Part shown: positions 34,959 through 43,604 of the stretch, in pieces
Position numbering within the stretch: position 1 is the stretch's first letter
How the letters are laid out: the number at the start of each line of letters is the position of its first letter
From: Salipaludibacillus agaradhaerens
GTDB lineage: Bacteria > Bacillota > Bacilli > Bacillales > Salisediminibacteriaceae
DNA: 64,000 nt
Direction: 5' to 3'
Assembly (NCBI RefSeq): GCF_002019735.1
Contig: NZ_KV917378.1
Span: forward strand, 3,498,869 to 3,562,868
Program-made: the position numbers and the translations under genes
The notes under the pieces: model-generated
The model's input: only the letters and a program-made list of their open reading frames with translations
Database searches by the model: none
Told to the model about the DNA's origin: nothing

Positions 34959-35915
34959 GTGCCGACAATTGACTTACCTTTATCCGAACTAAAAGTATAC
35001 AAAGGGACTAATCCAAAACCGGTTGATTTTGATGACTATTGGGAACGTGGGCTTAGTGAAATGCGTGCGGTCGATCCGCAAGTTCATTTTAAGAAAAGTG
35101 ACTTTCAAGTTCCTTTTGCCACTTGCTATGACATGTATTTTACGGGTGTTAAAGGGGCGCGTATTCATGTGAAATATGTGAAGCCAGTGTCTGTGTCTGA
35201 CCCTGCGCCAGCTGTGCTCATGTTTCACGGTTACAGTATGAACGCTGGGGATTGGAGCAGTAAATTGGCTTATGCGGCGTTAGGTCATGCCGTATTTGCA
35301 ATGGATGTCAGAGGACAAGGGGGGGAATCAGAGGATGTTGGCGGTGTTAAAGGGAATACATTAAAAGGTCATATTATAAGAGGGTTGGATGACGATAAAG
35401 ATAACTTATTCTTTCGGGATGTTTATCTCGATTGTGCCCAATTAGCCCAAATAGTAATTGGAATGGACGAGATTGATGGAGCCAATGTATCGGCTACAGG
35501 CTGGTCACAAGGTGGTGCTTTAACGTTAGTATGTGCCTCATTGGAGCCGCGAATAAAAAAAGCAGCGGCTGTTTATCCTTTTTTAAGTGATTTTAAACGT
35601 GTGTGGGAATTAGATCTAGCGATTGATGCGTATGAGGATATTAAACATTATTTTCGACGTTTTGATCCACAGCATAAGCGTGTCGAAGAGGTCTTTACGA
35701 CTCTTGGATATATCGACATTCAGCACCTAGCCGAAAGGATTCAAGCAAAAACGCTCATGGCAACCGGATTGATGGATACCATTTGTCCCCCTTCAACACA
35801 GTTTGCAGCATTTAATCGCATTAAGTCAGAAAAACAATTAGAAATCTACCCAGACTTTTCACATGAAAATTTGCCGGGTCTTCACGATATAATCATGCAA
35901 TATTTACGTTCATAA
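34959..35915 (+). CDS. CE7 acetyl (xylan/mannan) esterase
   Basis: Carbohydrate esterase family 7 (acetyl xylan esterase / cephalosporin C deacetylase), 318 residues, no signal peptide, so it would deacetylate imported oligosaccharides. The family motifs are in place: RGQ at 118-120, GWSQGG with S183, D273 (LMDTICPP) and H302 (DFSHENLPG). The start is GTG with AGAAAGGAGT before it. It lies in the mannan block next to the divergent GH5 gene, which suggests acetylated gluco- or galactomannan fragments as substrate, although CE7 enzymes also act on xylo-oligosaccharides. It has its own terminator at 35931-35968. Confidence 0.92.
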   Translation: MPTIDLPLSELKVYKGTNPKPVDFDDYWERGLSEMRAVDPQVHFKKSDFQVPFATCYDMYFTGVKGARIHVKYVKPVSVSDPAPAVLMFHGYSMNAGDWSSKLAYAALGHAVFAMDVRGQGGESEDVGGVKGNTLKGHIIRGLDDDKDNLFFRDVYLDCAQLAQIVIGMDEIDGANVSATGWSQGGALTLVCASLEPRIKKAAAVYPFLSDFKRVWELDLAIDAYEDIKHYFRRFDPQHKRVEEVFTTLGYIDIQHLAERIQAKTLMATGLMDTICPPSTQFAAFNRIKSEKQLEIYPDFSHENLPGLHDIIMQYLRS

Positions 35916-35930
35916 TTGGAAAGCCACGAT

Positions 35931-35968
35931 GCTGTTTCAAAAGTCTAAGCTTTTGAAACAGCTTTTTT
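35931..35968 (+). terminator. Terminator after CE7 esterase
   Basis: GCTGTTTCAAAAG (35931-35943) pairs perfectly with CTTTTGAAACAGC (35950-35962), followed by TTTTTT. Confidence 0.9.
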
Positions 35969-36075
35969 CATGACTTGTGCCGTCGTCATAGACTTACATT
36001 AGCTGTGTCCCCCTTTTTGAATGCATGAGAGCCGACTTTAGTATTCAATAATACCAATTTTAAGGTGATTAAAGA

Positions 36076-36132
36076 TTGACAAGTAAGCGTTATCACTATA
36101 TGATTATTTTATAACTTAAACGATAAAGTAAT
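36076..36132 (+). promoter_or_regulatory. Promoter of the epimerase operon with cre site and LacI-type operator
   Basis: TTGACA (36076-36081), 17 bases, TATGAT (36099-36104). The cre-like AGTAAGCGTTATCA (36082-36095, one mismatch) starts directly after the -35 box. The dyad TAAACGATAA (36117-36126) lies just after the expected start point. The same layout recurs at 41971 and 46027. Confidence 0.8.
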
Positions 36133-36171
36133 TTACAGGAGGTAATAAATTGATGTAAGGAGGTGAAAGAA

Positions 36172-37377
36172 TTGGAGAAGCAAAGAAAGTTAGATGAATT
36201 GTCGCAAGAGCTTAAAAATGAATTAGTGGCTAATATTCTCCCTTATTGGGTAACACATGTGATGGATAAAACAAACGGCGGATTTTACGGGTATCTCACG
36301 ACTCATAATAAAGTAGACGAGAAGGCACCTAAGGGGGGCATTCTTAACTCAAGAATTCTTTGGACCTTTTCAAAGGCCTATCATGTATTTGGTAATCGTC
36401 ACTACTTAGAGACTGCGAATCATGCTTATGTCTATTTAAGAGACTTCTTTTTAGATAAGGAAGATGGTGGTGTTTATTGGATGGTGGATCATAAAGGGAA
36501 ACCTCAAGAAACACGAAAGCACATATACAACCAATCCTTCGCTATCTATGCGTTAGCTGAGTATTTCAAAATAACATGCCATGAAGAAAGTCTTCAAATA
36601 GCAAAAGACATCTTTTATTTAATAGAGAAATACGGTTACGATAGGCCGTATAAAGGCTATTTGGAAGCGTTTACTAAAGAGTGGAAGATGGAGCAAGATC
36701 CTCGTTTAAGTGAAAGTGATATGGAGGCAGAAAAATCTATGAATACACACCTTCATATTTTAGAAGCCTATACGAATCTATTTAAGGTGTGGAAAAGTCC
36801 TCAACTAAAGGAGCGGATCACTGAGCTGATCGATGTGATGCTAAAACACATCGTTGGCCCGACTGATCAATTCACGCTATTTTTTGATCGACAGTGGCAC
36901 GGAATGGCAAATATTATATCTTATGGACATGATATTGAAGGCAGCTGGTTGTTATATGAAGCTGCAGAAGTTCTAGGAGATGAAAAGCGACTTGAAAAAG
37001 TAAGAAGAACATCGATTGATATGGCAGAAAAAGTAGCGATAGAGGGTTTTTCTGAAAGCGGAGGATTAATAAATGAACGTGAAGGCGACGATGTGGATGA
37101 AGAAAAAGTATGGTGGGTGCAGGCAGAAGGGATGGTAGGCTTCTTTAATGCCTATCAATTAACGTTAAGTAACGATTATTTAGAAGCGGTCTATAAGTTA
37201 TGGCGATTCACTAAACAGCATATGGTCGATAAGCACTATGGTGAATGGTATTGGAAATTAGATGAGCAAAACAATGCCTATCTTGATAGACCTAAAGTAG
37301 AGCCTTGGAAGTGCCCTTACCATAATTCCCGATGTTGCTTTGAATTAATAGAGCGTATCGATCGTTGTAAATCTTAA
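36172..37377 (+). CDS. Cellobiose 2-epimerase-like enzyme (AGE family)
   Basis: Intracellular epimerase of about 401 residues, family of N-acylglucosamine and cellobiose 2-epimerases. Conserved pieces include LNSRILWTFSKAYHVFG, the His-rich HIYNQSFAIYALAEY, HDIEGSWLLYEAAE, WWVQAEGMVGFFNAY and WKCPYHNSRCCFELI. In mannan users this enzyme turns beta-1,4-mannobiose into mannosylglucose for the GH130 phosphorylase, and both partners are here. The frame opens at a GTG at 36163, but that codon is part of the ribosome site TAAGGAGG; the TTG at 36172, eight bases later, is preferred. A second Shine-Dalgarno at 36137-36142 serves only a start-stop codon pair (36153-36158). First gene of the operon continuing with GH113. 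Confidence 0.9.
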   Translation: MEKQRKLDELSQELKNELVANILPYWVTHVMDKTNGGFYGYLTTHNKVDEKAPKGGILNSRILWTFSKAYHVFGNRHYLETANHAYVYLRDFFLDKEDGGVYWMVDHKGKPQETRKHIYNQSFAIYALAEYFKITCHEESLQIAKDIFYLIEKYGYDRPYKGYLEAFTKEWKMEQDPRLSESDMEAEKSMNTHLHILEAYTNLFKVWKSPQLKERITELIDVMLKHIVGPTDQFTLFFDRQWHGMANIISYGHDIEGSWLLYEAAEVLGDEKRLEKVRRTSIDMAEKVAIEGFSESGGLINEREGDDVDEEKVWWVQAEGMVGFFNAYQLTLSNDYLEAVYKLWRFTKQHMVDKHYGEWYWKLDEQNNAYLDRPKVEPWKCPYHNSRCCFELIERIDRCKS

Positions 37378-37398
37378 CTTGAGAAAGGACATTTTTCG

Positions 37399-38343
37399 AT
37401 GGACTATATTAAAGGTATGACGTGGGGCTGGATAGGAAATAGCGAGGATTGGCGTTCAAACGAGGCAGAACGTTCTATGGAAGAAATGACAAACTTAGCA
37501 ATTAACTGGACAGCAATTGCTTTTCAAGGTTTACAAGAGACGGCTCATTCACCGGACATAACATTTGCAGAGCCACCAATGGTCACAGATGAGAACGTAC
37601 GGTGGGCAATTGCCAAAGCGAAAAGTCTTGGTCTAAGCGTCATCTTAAAGCCTATTGTTAATGTAAGAGACGGAACGTGGCGAGCGCATATTAATTTTTT
37701 TGATAAGGATGTCCCTTGTGAACCTACATGGTCACAGTGGTTTAAAAGCTATGAGTCTTTCATGTTACATTATGCCAAATTAGCAGAGGATACAGGATGT
37801 GAGATGCTTTGTGTTGGCTGTGAAATGGTACAGACAGAAAGGAGAGAAAAAGAATGGCGGGATTTAATTCAAAAAGTCCGCCAAGTGTATTCTGGCATCA
37901 TCACGTATAACTGTGACAAATATCAAGAAGACGAAGTGACCTGGTGGGACGCAGTTGACGTGATGTCTTCTAGTGGTTATTACCCGATAGGGTCTTGGGA
38001 ACATCATAAATCGCGCATAAAAAAAATTGTGGAGTCGTGGCAAAAACCGTTCTTCTTCATGGAAGCAGGGTGTCCTAGCCGTCTCGAATCTGGTTCTGTT
38101 CCTAACGATTGGAATAAGAATCGAGGGCAAATCGATATGGACGAACAAAGAGTGTTTTATGAAGAGATGTTTAAATTCTTTCATGGGCAAAAGTGGTTTT
38201 ATGGATTTATGTTATGGGATTGGCCAGCTAATCTTTATCGTCTTGAGGATGCAAGTGAAAATGATGACTACTGTGTTTACGGAAAGCCTGCGGCTGAGGT
38301 CATTAAATCATTTTTTACCTCAAATAAAATAGCTAAGAGATAG
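37399..38343 (+). CDS. GH113 beta-1,4-mannanase (intracellular)
   Basis: Glycoside hydrolase family 113, 314 residues, no signal peptide, so it shortens imported manno-oligosaccharides to mannobiose. The barrel begins with KGMTWGWIG; the likely acid/base is E142 (CVGCEMVQTE) and the nucleophile E222 (FFFMEAGCPS). YGFMLWDWPANL near the C-terminus is typical. It starts 21 bases after the epimerase stop with GAGAAAGGAC before the ATG, so they share an operon. The pairing with a secreted GH5 enzyme divides the work between outside and inside. Confidence 0.92.
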   Translation: MDYIKGMTWGWIGNSEDWRSNEAERSMEEMTNLAINWTAIAFQGLQETAHSPDITFAEPPMVTDENVRWAIAKAKSLGLSVILKPIVNVRDGTWRAHINFFDKDVPCEPTWSQWFKSYESFMLHYAKLAEDTGCEMLCVGCEMVQTERREKEWRDLIQKVRQVYSGIITYNCDKYQEDEVTWWDAVDVMSSSGYYPIGSWEHHKSRIKKIVESWQKPFFFMEAGCPSRLESGSVPNDWNKNRGQIDMDEQRVFYEEMFKFFHGQKWFYGFMLWDWPANLYRLEDASENDDYCVYGKPAAEVIKSFFTSNKIAKR

Positions 38344-38424
38344 AAAACACGGCTAGTCATTGGCAACTTGATATAAAACGACGCTTCGACATGATAAAAA
38401 GGTGTTTACATGGAGGGGAAAAGA

Positions 38425-39351
38425 ATGGCTCAATCCGTTTATCAAAAGTCTACAAAATTCTCCAAGTTATTGTCCTCTAGAAATTTTAATTATAAAAAAC
38501 AAAAAATGCTAATTATTGTTTTGTTTTCACTTATTCCTGTGACATTACTATTAACATTTTCTTACTTACCTTTAGTTAATATGATCATTTATAGCTTCCA
38601 TAACTGGAACGGGATTAGTCCGAACAAAGAGTGGGTCGGTTTTCACAACTATGTCCTCATGTTTACGAGACCAGAATATTTTGCTGTATTTGTCGTCAGT
38701 TTATATTACTTTTTTGCCACCTTTATTCAGATGGGCCTCGCGTTATATTTTGCAACGGTTTTGAGTTTTAATGTCAGGTTCAAAAATTTTTTCAAAGGCG
38801 TTATATTTTTCCCTTATTTATTGAATGGCGTCGCCATTGGTTTTATTTTTCTATTTTTCTTTCGACCAGAAGGGACGCTAGATTCATTACTTAGTTTGAT
38901 AGGTTTAGGGGAATATACACAACTTTGGCTTGGAAATCCTGATCTTATCAATATATCATTAGCAGGAACTTCCGTGTGGCGTTACATGGGGTTTAATTTC
39001 ATCATTTTTCTCGGGGCCATTTCGTCAATTTCAAAAGAGATATATGAAGCAGCAGATATTGATGGTGCAAATAGTTGGCAAAAATTTAGATTCATTATTC
39101 TACCTAGTATTAAGAGAATTGTCGAGCTTAATCTAATACTTGCGATTAGTGGTGCTATCGGTGTGTTTGAAATTCCATTTATTATGACAGGTGGTGCTAA
39201 TGGCAGTACGACATTTGTGATCCAAACGATGACAACAGCATTTGAATATAACCGTATTGGACTTGCATCAGCCATGGCGGTTGTCCTGTTAATTATCATC
39301 ATTATCGTGACGTTGGTACAACGATTACTGCTAAGAGACAAGGAGGCGTGA
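38425..39351 (+). CDS. Mannan-oligosaccharide importer permease (MalF type)
   Basis: Permease of about 308 residues with six transmembrane helices and an EAA loop (YEAADIDGANSWQKFRFIILP). An in-frame ATG at 38410 exists, but GGAGGGG lies between it and the ATG at 38425, which is thus the likely start. It overlaps the next permease frame at its stop. The binding protein for this pair is probably the one at 42049, beyond the GH27 gene, under its own promoter. Confidence 0.9.
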   Translation: MAQSVYQKSTKFSKLLSSRNFNYKKQKMLIIVLFSLIPVTLLLTFSYLPLVNMIIYSFHNWNGISPNKEWVGFHNYVLMFTRPEYFAVFVVSLYYFFATFIQMGLALYFATVLSFNVRFKNFFKGVIFFPYLLNGVAIGFIFLFFFRPEGTLDSLLSLIGLGEYTQLWLGNPDLINISLAGTSVWRYMGFNFIIFLGAISSISKEIYEAADIDGANSWQKFRFIILPSIKRIVELNLILAISGAIGVFEIPFIMTGGANGSTTFVIQTMTTAFEYNRIGLASAMAVVLLIIIIIVTLVQRLLLRDKEA

Positions 39352-39353
39352 CA

Positions 39354-40175
39354 ATGAAATATTTTTGGGCAGTTATGAAGTATTTGTCACTCATAATTGG
39401 TGTGTTAATTACTGCAATACCCATCATTGTCGTCCTTTTTGCCTCTTTTAAAACACGGGAAGAATATGCCACAACAGGACCGCTTTCTCCACCAGAAAGT
39501 TGGATGAATGTTGAAAACTATGTCCGTGCGTTTACTGAAGGTAATATGCTTCTTGGTTTTGCAAATACAGCATTTATGCTCGTTGTTTCCGTCTTTTTTG
39601 CGATTCTTTTTGGCGCAATGATTGCTTATATCTTAAGCCGCTTTAAATTTCGCGGGAGTAAAGTGTTACTAGGTTTGTTTTTACTGGCTACTTTAATCCC
39701 AGCGGTGACAACACAAGTTGCCACGTTTCAAATTATTAGTGGATTAGGTTTGTTTAATACGAGGTGGTCTGCCATCGTCCTTTTTATGAGCACAGATATT
39801 ATCGCGGTATATATTTTCTTGCAATTCCTAGATAGAGTTTCAATATCGCTAGATGAGTCAGCAATGTTAGATGGTGCTTCGTATTTTACTATCTTTAGAA
39901 AAATTATTTTACCGCAACTAAAACCTGCCATGGCAACGGTCTTAATCATTCGTGGCGTCACGATTTACAACGACTTTTATATTCCATTTTTATATATGCC
40001 ACGCCCAGATCTGCAAGTTGTTTCAACAGCCTTATTCCGTTTTCAAGGCCCATATGGGTCACAATGGGAAGTAATTTGTGCAGGCGTTATCATCGTCATT
40101 ATCCCGACTCTGATTGTGTTTGTTTTGTTACAAAAATATATATATAACGGATTTACTGAAGGATCAGTGAAATAG
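39354..40175 (+). CDS. Mannan-oligosaccharide importer permease (MalG type)
   Basis: Permease of about 273 residues, six transmembrane helices, EAA-type loop LDESAMLDGASYFTIFRKIIL and the typical ending YIYNGFTEGSVK. An upstream GTG at 39348 is in frame but abuts AAGGAGG; the ATG at 39354 has that site seven bases away. Translationally coupled to the preceding permease. Confidence 0.9.
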   Translation: MKYFWAVMKYLSLIIGVLITAIPIIVVLFASFKTREEYATTGPLSPPESWMNVENYVRAFTEGNMLLGFANTAFMLVVSVFFAILFGAMIAYILSRFKFRGSKVLLGLFLLATLIPAVTTQVATFQIISGLGLFNTRWSAIVLFMSTDIIAVYIFLQFLDRVSISLDESAMLDGASYFTIFRKIILPQLKPAMATVLIIRGVTIYNDFYIPFLYMPRPDLQVVSTALFRFQGPYGSQWEVICAGVIIVIIPTLIVFVLLQKYIYNGFTEGSVK

Positions 40176-40299
40176 CTAAAGACTCTTATAAAATGAATAG
40201 CATTGATTAGTAGAGAGGACAAGATATGGCGTAATTATTTGTGAAGGAGATGACATATGGATGGGATATGAAAAGAGGAGCCTACCAATCGCATTGTCA

Positions 40300-40432
40300 T
40301 TTTAGCACAAATAAGCGTTCGTAAAACTCCCGGATCAAAATTGAAAGGAGAGCTACCTCTATTTAATCGGGAGTTAACGGACACTAATATCCTGATTATC
40401 TCAACTACAACTGATTGAACGTTCATTTTATG
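40300..40432 (+). repeat. Dispersed structured repeat, copy D (long 5' module, 3' hairpin deleted)
   Basis: TTAGCACAAATAAG, CGTTCGTAAAACTCCCGG, CAAAATTGAAAGGAGAGC, CTATTTAATCGGGAG, TTAACGGACACTAATATCC, TGATTATCTCAAC, then a jump to TGATTGAACGTTCATTTTATG without the GTGGGAG stem. It is almost the only content of the 353-base gap between permease and GH27 and reads toward GH27. Confidence 0.75.
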
Positions 40433-40528
40433 GGAAAAAGGAAGAAATTGTTTTGCGTAAGTGGTATCACCATGGAGAAATGAAGTGTAAGAGAAACTAA
40501 TCAATTTTATTTGTTTGGAGGAGAAGGC

Positions 40529-41695
40529 ATGACTTTAAAACCAAAACGATATGCTGAAGGATTGGCTAAAACTCCCCCGATGGGATGGAACTCATTTAAT
40601 ACTTTCGGGTGTGAACCAACGGAAGAGTTGATAAAACAGAGTGCAGATGTCATGGTAAAATCAGGTCTTTTAGAAGCAGGATACCGCTATATCAACATTG
40701 ATGACGGGTGGATGGCAGACGAGAGAGATAGTGCTGGTAATCTAGTTCCTGATCCTCAAAAATTTCCGAACGGCATGAAACCCGTCACTGATTATATCCA
40801 TGAAAAAGGACTTTTAGCAGGCACCTATTTAGGCTGTGGCCAAAAAACATACGGAGAAAAACCAGGAAGCTTAGGATATGAAGAAAGAGATGCACAATTA
40901 ATTGCTGATCAAGGGTTTGATTTACTGAAGTATGATTACCGTGAACTCCCAGGTGATCCAATAGGAAGAGGGGTGAAAGAAGATTACGTGACGATGAGGA
41001 ACGCCTTGATGAAAACTGGTAGTGACATGGTCTTCAGTATTTGTGAACATGGGAAGTCACATCCAGAAACGTGGGCTCAGGAAATTGGTCATATGTGGCG
41101 TACAACGCCAGATATTAAAGACAGCTTTGATGAGGATATAAACTGGGGCTGGTCAATTAATCATATTATAGATGAGACCCATGCACTTCATCACTACGCA
41201 GGGCCAGGTGGTTGGAACGATCCAGATATGTTAGTCGTGGGGATTAATGGATTAAACGATTGGCTTGGACCCGGCTGTACGTATAATGAATATAAATCAC
41301 ATTTTAGCTTGTGGTGTCTCCTCGCAGCCCCTCTCCTTATTGGTTGTGATATTCGAAAAATGAGTGAGGAAACCAAAACGATTTTACTAAATAAAGAGAT
41401 GATTGCCATTAATCAAGATCCATTAGGTATACAAGGTCGTCTTCTTAAAAAAGAACATGGGATTGATTATTGGGTAAAACCTCTTGCGAATAATGACATA
41501 GCTATTGGCTTGCTAAATCGCTTTAATGAGCCTAAAGAGGCTGTTCTTAGCCTGAGTGATCTCCTCGAAGACGGAAACTATTTAATGAAAGATGTATGGA
41601 CAAATGAACGGAAGGAGCTACAGTCAGAATGGATAAGTAAAACATTGAAGAGCCATGAATGTGCGGTTTTTAGACTTATCTCTAAAGAAAAATAG
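40529..41695 (+). CDS. GH27 alpha-galactosidase
   Basis: Intracellular alpha-galactosidase of 388 residues that removes alpha-1,6-galactose branches from galactomannan fragments. From the ATG at 40529: opening TPPMGWNSFN, nucleophile D136 (LLKYDYRE), and the acid/base within GPGGWNDPDMLVVG (D231 or D233). The Cys that usually follows the KYD motif is replaced by Arg-Glu. A TTG at 40511 would extend the frame, but the site TTTGGAGGAG lies between, so the ATG is chosen. It follows the permeases after repeat copy D and ends at the terminator at 41715-41748. Confidence 0.92.
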   Translation: MTLKPKRYAEGLAKTPPMGWNSFNTFGCEPTEELIKQSADVMVKSGLLEAGYRYINIDDGWMADERDSAGNLVPDPQKFPNGMKPVTDYIHEKGLLAGTYLGCGQKTYGEKPGSLGYEERDAQLIADQGFDLLKYDYRELPGDPIGRGVKEDYVTMRNALMKTGSDMVFSICEHGKSHPETWAQEIGHMWRTTPDIKDSFDEDINWGWSINHIIDETHALHHYAGPGGWNDPDMLVVGINGLNDWLGPGCTYNEYKSHFSLWCLLAAPLLIGCDIRKMSEETKTILLNKEMIAINQDPLGIQGRLLKKEHGIDYWVKPLANNDIAIGLLNRFNEPKEAVLSLSDLLEDGNYLMKDVWTNERKELQSEWISKTLKSHECAVFRLISKEK

Positions 41696-41714
41696 AAAGT
41701 TTATTAGATTGAAC

Positions 41715-41748
41715 AATGGCCCGTGTGGTGATAATACGGGTCATTTTT
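41715..41748 (+). terminator. Terminator after GH27
   Basis: AATGGCCCGT (41715-41724) pairs with ACGGGTCATT (41736-41745, one G-T pair), followed by TTTT. Confidence 0.85.
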
Positions 41749-41970
41749 TGCATGTCTTTATAAGAATATTTATAGTGATTAATTGCATCACCTTCATAGT
41801 AACATGCTCCTGGAAATTCTACCTTATCCATGGAGCTCCCGTTACAAAAAGCACATTTTCTGAGAGTTACTGGTTTATTACCTCTATCACTTACTGTTAC
41901 TATTTCAACTTAATACCTATCTAACTTACATCGCAAACGATCCTCCCTCTCTTTATTATTCTCACACCCG

Positions 41971-42030
41971 TTGACAAGAAAGCGATTACATATTAACCTT
42001 AAGTTATTATTACTTTAACGATTAACTAAA
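41971..42030 (+). promoter_or_regulatory. Promoter of the binding-protein operon with cre site and LacI-type operator
   Basis: TTGACA (41971-41976), 17 bases, TAACCT (41994-41999). AGAAAGCGATTACA (41977-41990) has one mismatch to the cre consensus and abuts the -35 box. The dyad TTAACGATTA is at 42015-42024. The remaining 41749-41970 holds nothing recognisable. Confidence 0.75.
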
Positions 42031-42048
42031 AAAGAAGGAGGAAAGAAA

Positions 42049-43374
42049 ATGAACAAAAAATTGGGGCTGGTTTCAGGATTAAGTATGCTTTTAGTTTTTT
42101 TAGCTGCGTGTGGAGATGAGAATACTGGTGGTAATAATGACGGAATAGTGAAGGATGAAGAAGCGAATAATGGTGAAGTGGCTGGAGATATAACCGTATT
42201 AATTCATCGAACAGACATCGTAGATACTGCTTTTATGGAATATAAAGAGCGTTTTAATGAAACCTATCCAGATGTTACTGTCACGTTCGAAGCTATTACC
42301 GATTATGAAGGTCAAGTTAGTACTCGTATGAATACAGATGATTATGGGGATGTACTCATGATTCCTGATAATGTACCAATCGAAGATGCGCCTCATTTTT
42401 TTAGACCACTGGGAAATACAGAAGAGTTAAATGAGATATATTTATTCGCAGATGAATTTGCATATGAAGGTAGAACGTACGGCCTTCCTATTACGATTAA
42501 CTCTGATGGCATTCTCTACAATCAAGCTGTTTTCGAAGAAGCAGAGATTGATAGTATACCAGCAACACCCGAAGAATTTATATCTGCCCTGCAAATGATT
42601 AAAGATAACACTGACGCCATTCCACTTTATACAAATTACGGTGACAGTTGGCCATTAGACCAATGGGAGACGAACCGGCTTGCCATTGCTGGGGATGAAC
42701 AGTTTACCAATGACCTTCCACATAATAAAACACCTTTTGCGGAAGGAGAACCACACTATATTCTTTATAACCTCATGTATGAAGTCGCTAATCAGGGACT
42801 TATCGAAGGTGACCCCCTCACCACGGACTGGGAACTTTCTAAACAAATGCTTGCAGATGGCGATGTTGCAACTATGATTCTCGGCTCATGGTCATATGCT
42901 CAAGTAGAAGAATTAGCAGAGAACCCTGAAGACATTCAATTTATGCCATTCCCTTACACTCATGAGGATGGAACCGTCTATGCGACGGTGGGACCGGATT
43001 TTAATATTGGTATTAATGCTAATACAGATTATCCTGCAGCAGCGGAAGCATGGGTTAAATTTTTCCTAGATGAATCAGGCTATTGGGAAGATGAAGGTGG
43101 TATTTCACCTAAAGTAAGTGATGAATTCCCTGATTTCTTGGAAGCATATGAAGAATTAGGAGTAGAATTCATTTCTAATGCACCTGCTCGTGACGGGGAA
43201 CAGGGCTTGGCAGATCGCGTGGATAGTTCGGGGGAAGTGGGTTTATGGAATTCAAGGTTTAAAGAGCAAATTATCGAAGCGGGCATTGGCAACCGCGATG
43301 AATCATTCGATGATATTATGAACCAACTTAACGAAAGATGGCAAGATGGTCGAAGCCTTGAAGGTATAGAATAA
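42049..43374 (+). CDS. Sugar-binding lipoprotein of the mannan-oligosaccharide importer
   Basis: Lipoprotein of 441 residues; signal peptide ends FLAAC with the lipid cysteine at about residue 21, followed by an acidic, Asn/Gly-rich linker. The mature part is a type 1 sugar-binding protein (DITVLIHRTDIVD, GILYNQAVFEEAEID, ATMILGSWSYAQ). Its promoter matches those of the epimerase and GH130 operons, so it very likely serves the permeases at 38425-40175. Manno-oligosaccharide binding is inferred from context. A long-range GC hairpin follows the gene (43412-43481). Confidence 0.88.
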   Translation: MNKKLGLVSGLSMLLVFLAACGDENTGGNNDGIVKDEEANNGEVAGDITVLIHRTDIVDTAFMEYKERFNETYPDVTVTFEAITDYEGQVSTRMNTDDYGDVLMIPDNVPIEDAPHFFRPLGNTEELNEIYLFADEFAYEGRTYGLPITINSDGILYNQAVFEEAEIDSIPATPEEFISALQMIKDNTDAIPLYTNYGDSWPLDQWETNRLAIAGDEQFTNDLPHNKTPFAEGEPHYILYNLMYEVANQGLIEGDPLTTDWELSKQMLADGDVATMILGSWSYAQVEELAENPEDIQFMPFPYTHEDGTVYATVGPDFNIGINANTDYPAAAEAWVKFFLDESGYWEDEGGISPKVSDEFPDFLEAYEELGVEFISNAPARDGEQGLADRVDSSGEVGLWNSRFKEQIIEAGIGNRDESFDDIMNQLNERWQDGRSLEGIE

Positions 43375-43411
43375 GTGTCGATTTAAACTTAAACAATAAC
43401 TTTGTTCTTTT

Positions 43412-43481
43412 TGCGGCTCCACAAGGTAAACGACTTCTCATTCATGTTATTAAGATACAGAAGTTTCTAAATGGGGCCGCA
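43412..43481 (+). other. Intercistronic hairpin after the binding-protein gene
   Basis: TGCGGCTCC (43412-43420) pairs with GGGGCCGCA (43473-43481) across a 52-base loop, with no T run. It may protect the binding-protein mRNA from 3' decay. Confidence 0.4.
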
Positions 43482-43604
43482 CTTTAATGAATAAAAGTAG
43501 GTATACAGGTGAGCACCTTTACTACAAAGGAAGGGTGGAATATATCGTTAGTAGAGTATTTCAGTAGTCAAGATAGAGTAATAGAAAAAGAAGAGGTGAA
43601 CTAG

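Noticed and set aside
41655-41924. 89-codon frame after GH27
   Set aside because: It starts inside GH27 in another frame and runs through the terminator at 41715-41748; hydrophobic content comes from AT-rich DNA.
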